From Bacteroidales bacterium UBA3623 (lineage in GTDB: Bacteria; Bacteroidota; Bacteroidia; Bacteroidales; UBA932), in NCBI GenBank assembly GCA_002373715.1, contig DFLI01000093.1:1-12415 (forward strand): a DNA stretch of 12,415 bases. The letters run 5' to 3'. A program made the position numbers and the translations under genes. This document shows, in pieces, positions 11,953 to 12,415 of the stretch. Positions within the stretch are counted from its first letter, which is position 1, and every line of letters starts with the position of its first letter. Under the pieces are notes generated by a model, which was not told where the DNA came from, did no database searches, and worked only from the letters and a program-made list of their open reading frames with translations.

Positions 11953-12407
11953 TCTCCTTCGAGAATTTGAGAGGCGGCGTTCTTGGTGTCTACCTTCTCG
12001 ATGATGCGCTCGAGGACTCCGTTCTCGTTGAAGATGAAAGTGCGGCGGAGGGTTCCCAGCGTGGTTTTTCCGTACATCTTCTTTTCGCCCCAGGCGCCGA
12101 AGGACTGGAGCATCTCGGTAGTGGTGTCGGCAAGGAGCCGGAAAGGGAGAGCGTACTTGGCCCGGAAGCCCGTGTGGCTCTTCGAGCTGTCCTTGCTCAC
12201 GCCCACAACGTTGTAACCCGCCTCGGTGAGGGCGGCATAGTTGTCGCGGAAGGAGCAGGCCTCGGCCGTACAGCCGGAGGTGTTGTCTTTGGGGTAGAAG
12301 TAAATGATGGTCTTTTTCCCTTTGCCGATGAACTCTTCCGAACTCACCGGATTTCCGTCCTGGTCGATAACCTGGAAGGACGGCATTTTGTCTCCAATCT
12401 TAAGCAT
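11949..12407 (-). CDS. bcp: Thioredoxin-dependent thiol peroxidase (Bcp/PrxQ type)
   Basis: A 152-residue atypical 2-Cys peroxiredoxin that reduces hydrogen peroxide and organic hydroperoxides in the cytoplasm using thioredoxin. The active-site stretch YFYPKDNTSGCTAEACSFRD places the peroxidatic Cys at 46 and the resolving Cys at 51, the five-residue spacing typical of Bcp. GVSKDSSKSHTGFRAKYALPF (69-89) and the downstream TLRRTFIFNENG (118-129) also fit. Length is standard. The start at 12407 gives the usual MLKIGDKMPSF N-terminus; only 8 bases upstream are visible, so the promoter lies outside the window. It is the first of a pair overlapping with the phosphodiester glycosidase by ATGA. Confidence 0.97.
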   Translation of the reverse strand: MLKIGDKMPSFQVIDQDGNPVSSEEFIGKGKKTIIYFYPKDNTSGCTAEACSFRDNYAALTEAGYNVVGVSKDSSKSHTGFRAKYALPFRLLADTTTEMLQSFGAWGEKKMYGKTTLGTLRRTFIFNENGVLERIIEKVDTKNAASQILEGE

Positions 12408-12415
12408 GGTACAAA

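Overview
The window looks like a chromosomal segment of a GC-rich member of the Bacteroidota, most probably Bacteroidales; the genus cannot be told. The main evidence is repeated promoters of the Bacteroidota form TTTG-N19/20-TAnnTTTG in front of the tRNA, glmM and rpmE2 genes. Supporting evidence is the zinc-free type B L31, lipoprotein-type peptidases with a short Cys signal, few Shine-Dalgarno sequences, and closest resemblance of several proteins to Bacteroidales families. No mobile element, CRISPR array, rRNA or integrase is visible, and this reads as conserved housekeeping DNA with a few unusual members.

Layout. (1) Positions 1-206: the last codons of a rightward gene (possibly a SpoIIE/PP2C-type phosphatase), a terminator usable from both strands, and a leftward tRNA-Glu(CTC) with a textbook promoter. 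(2) Positions 207-3126: a leftward DUF486 membrane protein diverges from a rightward pair, a phosphoglucosamine/phosphohexose mutase (glmM-like) and a DUF1343/NamZ-family protein without signal peptide. (3) Positions 3127-3503: a single-gene unit for ribosomal protein L31 type B, with its own promoter, two perfect palindromes in the leader and a bidirectional terminator. (4) Positions 3519-7542: a leftward pair of predicted envelope lipoproteins, an M16 (pitrilysin-type) peptidase followed by a beta-lactamase-fold serine hydrolase. (5) Positions 7543-7637: a divergent regulatory region with a near-palindromic double promoter, an operator-like inverted repeat and a tandemly duplicated 20-bp leader of tyrS. 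(6) Positions 7638-10994: an overlapping four-gene rightward operon, tyrS - rbfA - LolC/E-like permease - very small ABC ATPase. (7) Positions 11080-12407: a leftward bcp-type peroxiredoxin and a secreted phosphodiester glycosidase (NAGPA domain).

How the genes relate. tRNA-Glu, tyrS, rbfA and rpmE2 serve translation. glmM and the NamZ-like protein both belong to families that handle amino sugars of the cell wall, and their overlap suggests a shared role. The M16 peptidase, serine hydrolase, permease and phosphodiester glycosidase act in or across the envelope. Every within-operon junction overlaps or has a 1-nt gap.

No clear-cut new defence or mobile system is present. The points most worth a second look are the miniature ABC ATPase coupled to a shortened LolE-like permease, the signal-less NamZ homologue that has lost the family's PEHG region, and the two palindromic divergent promoters.
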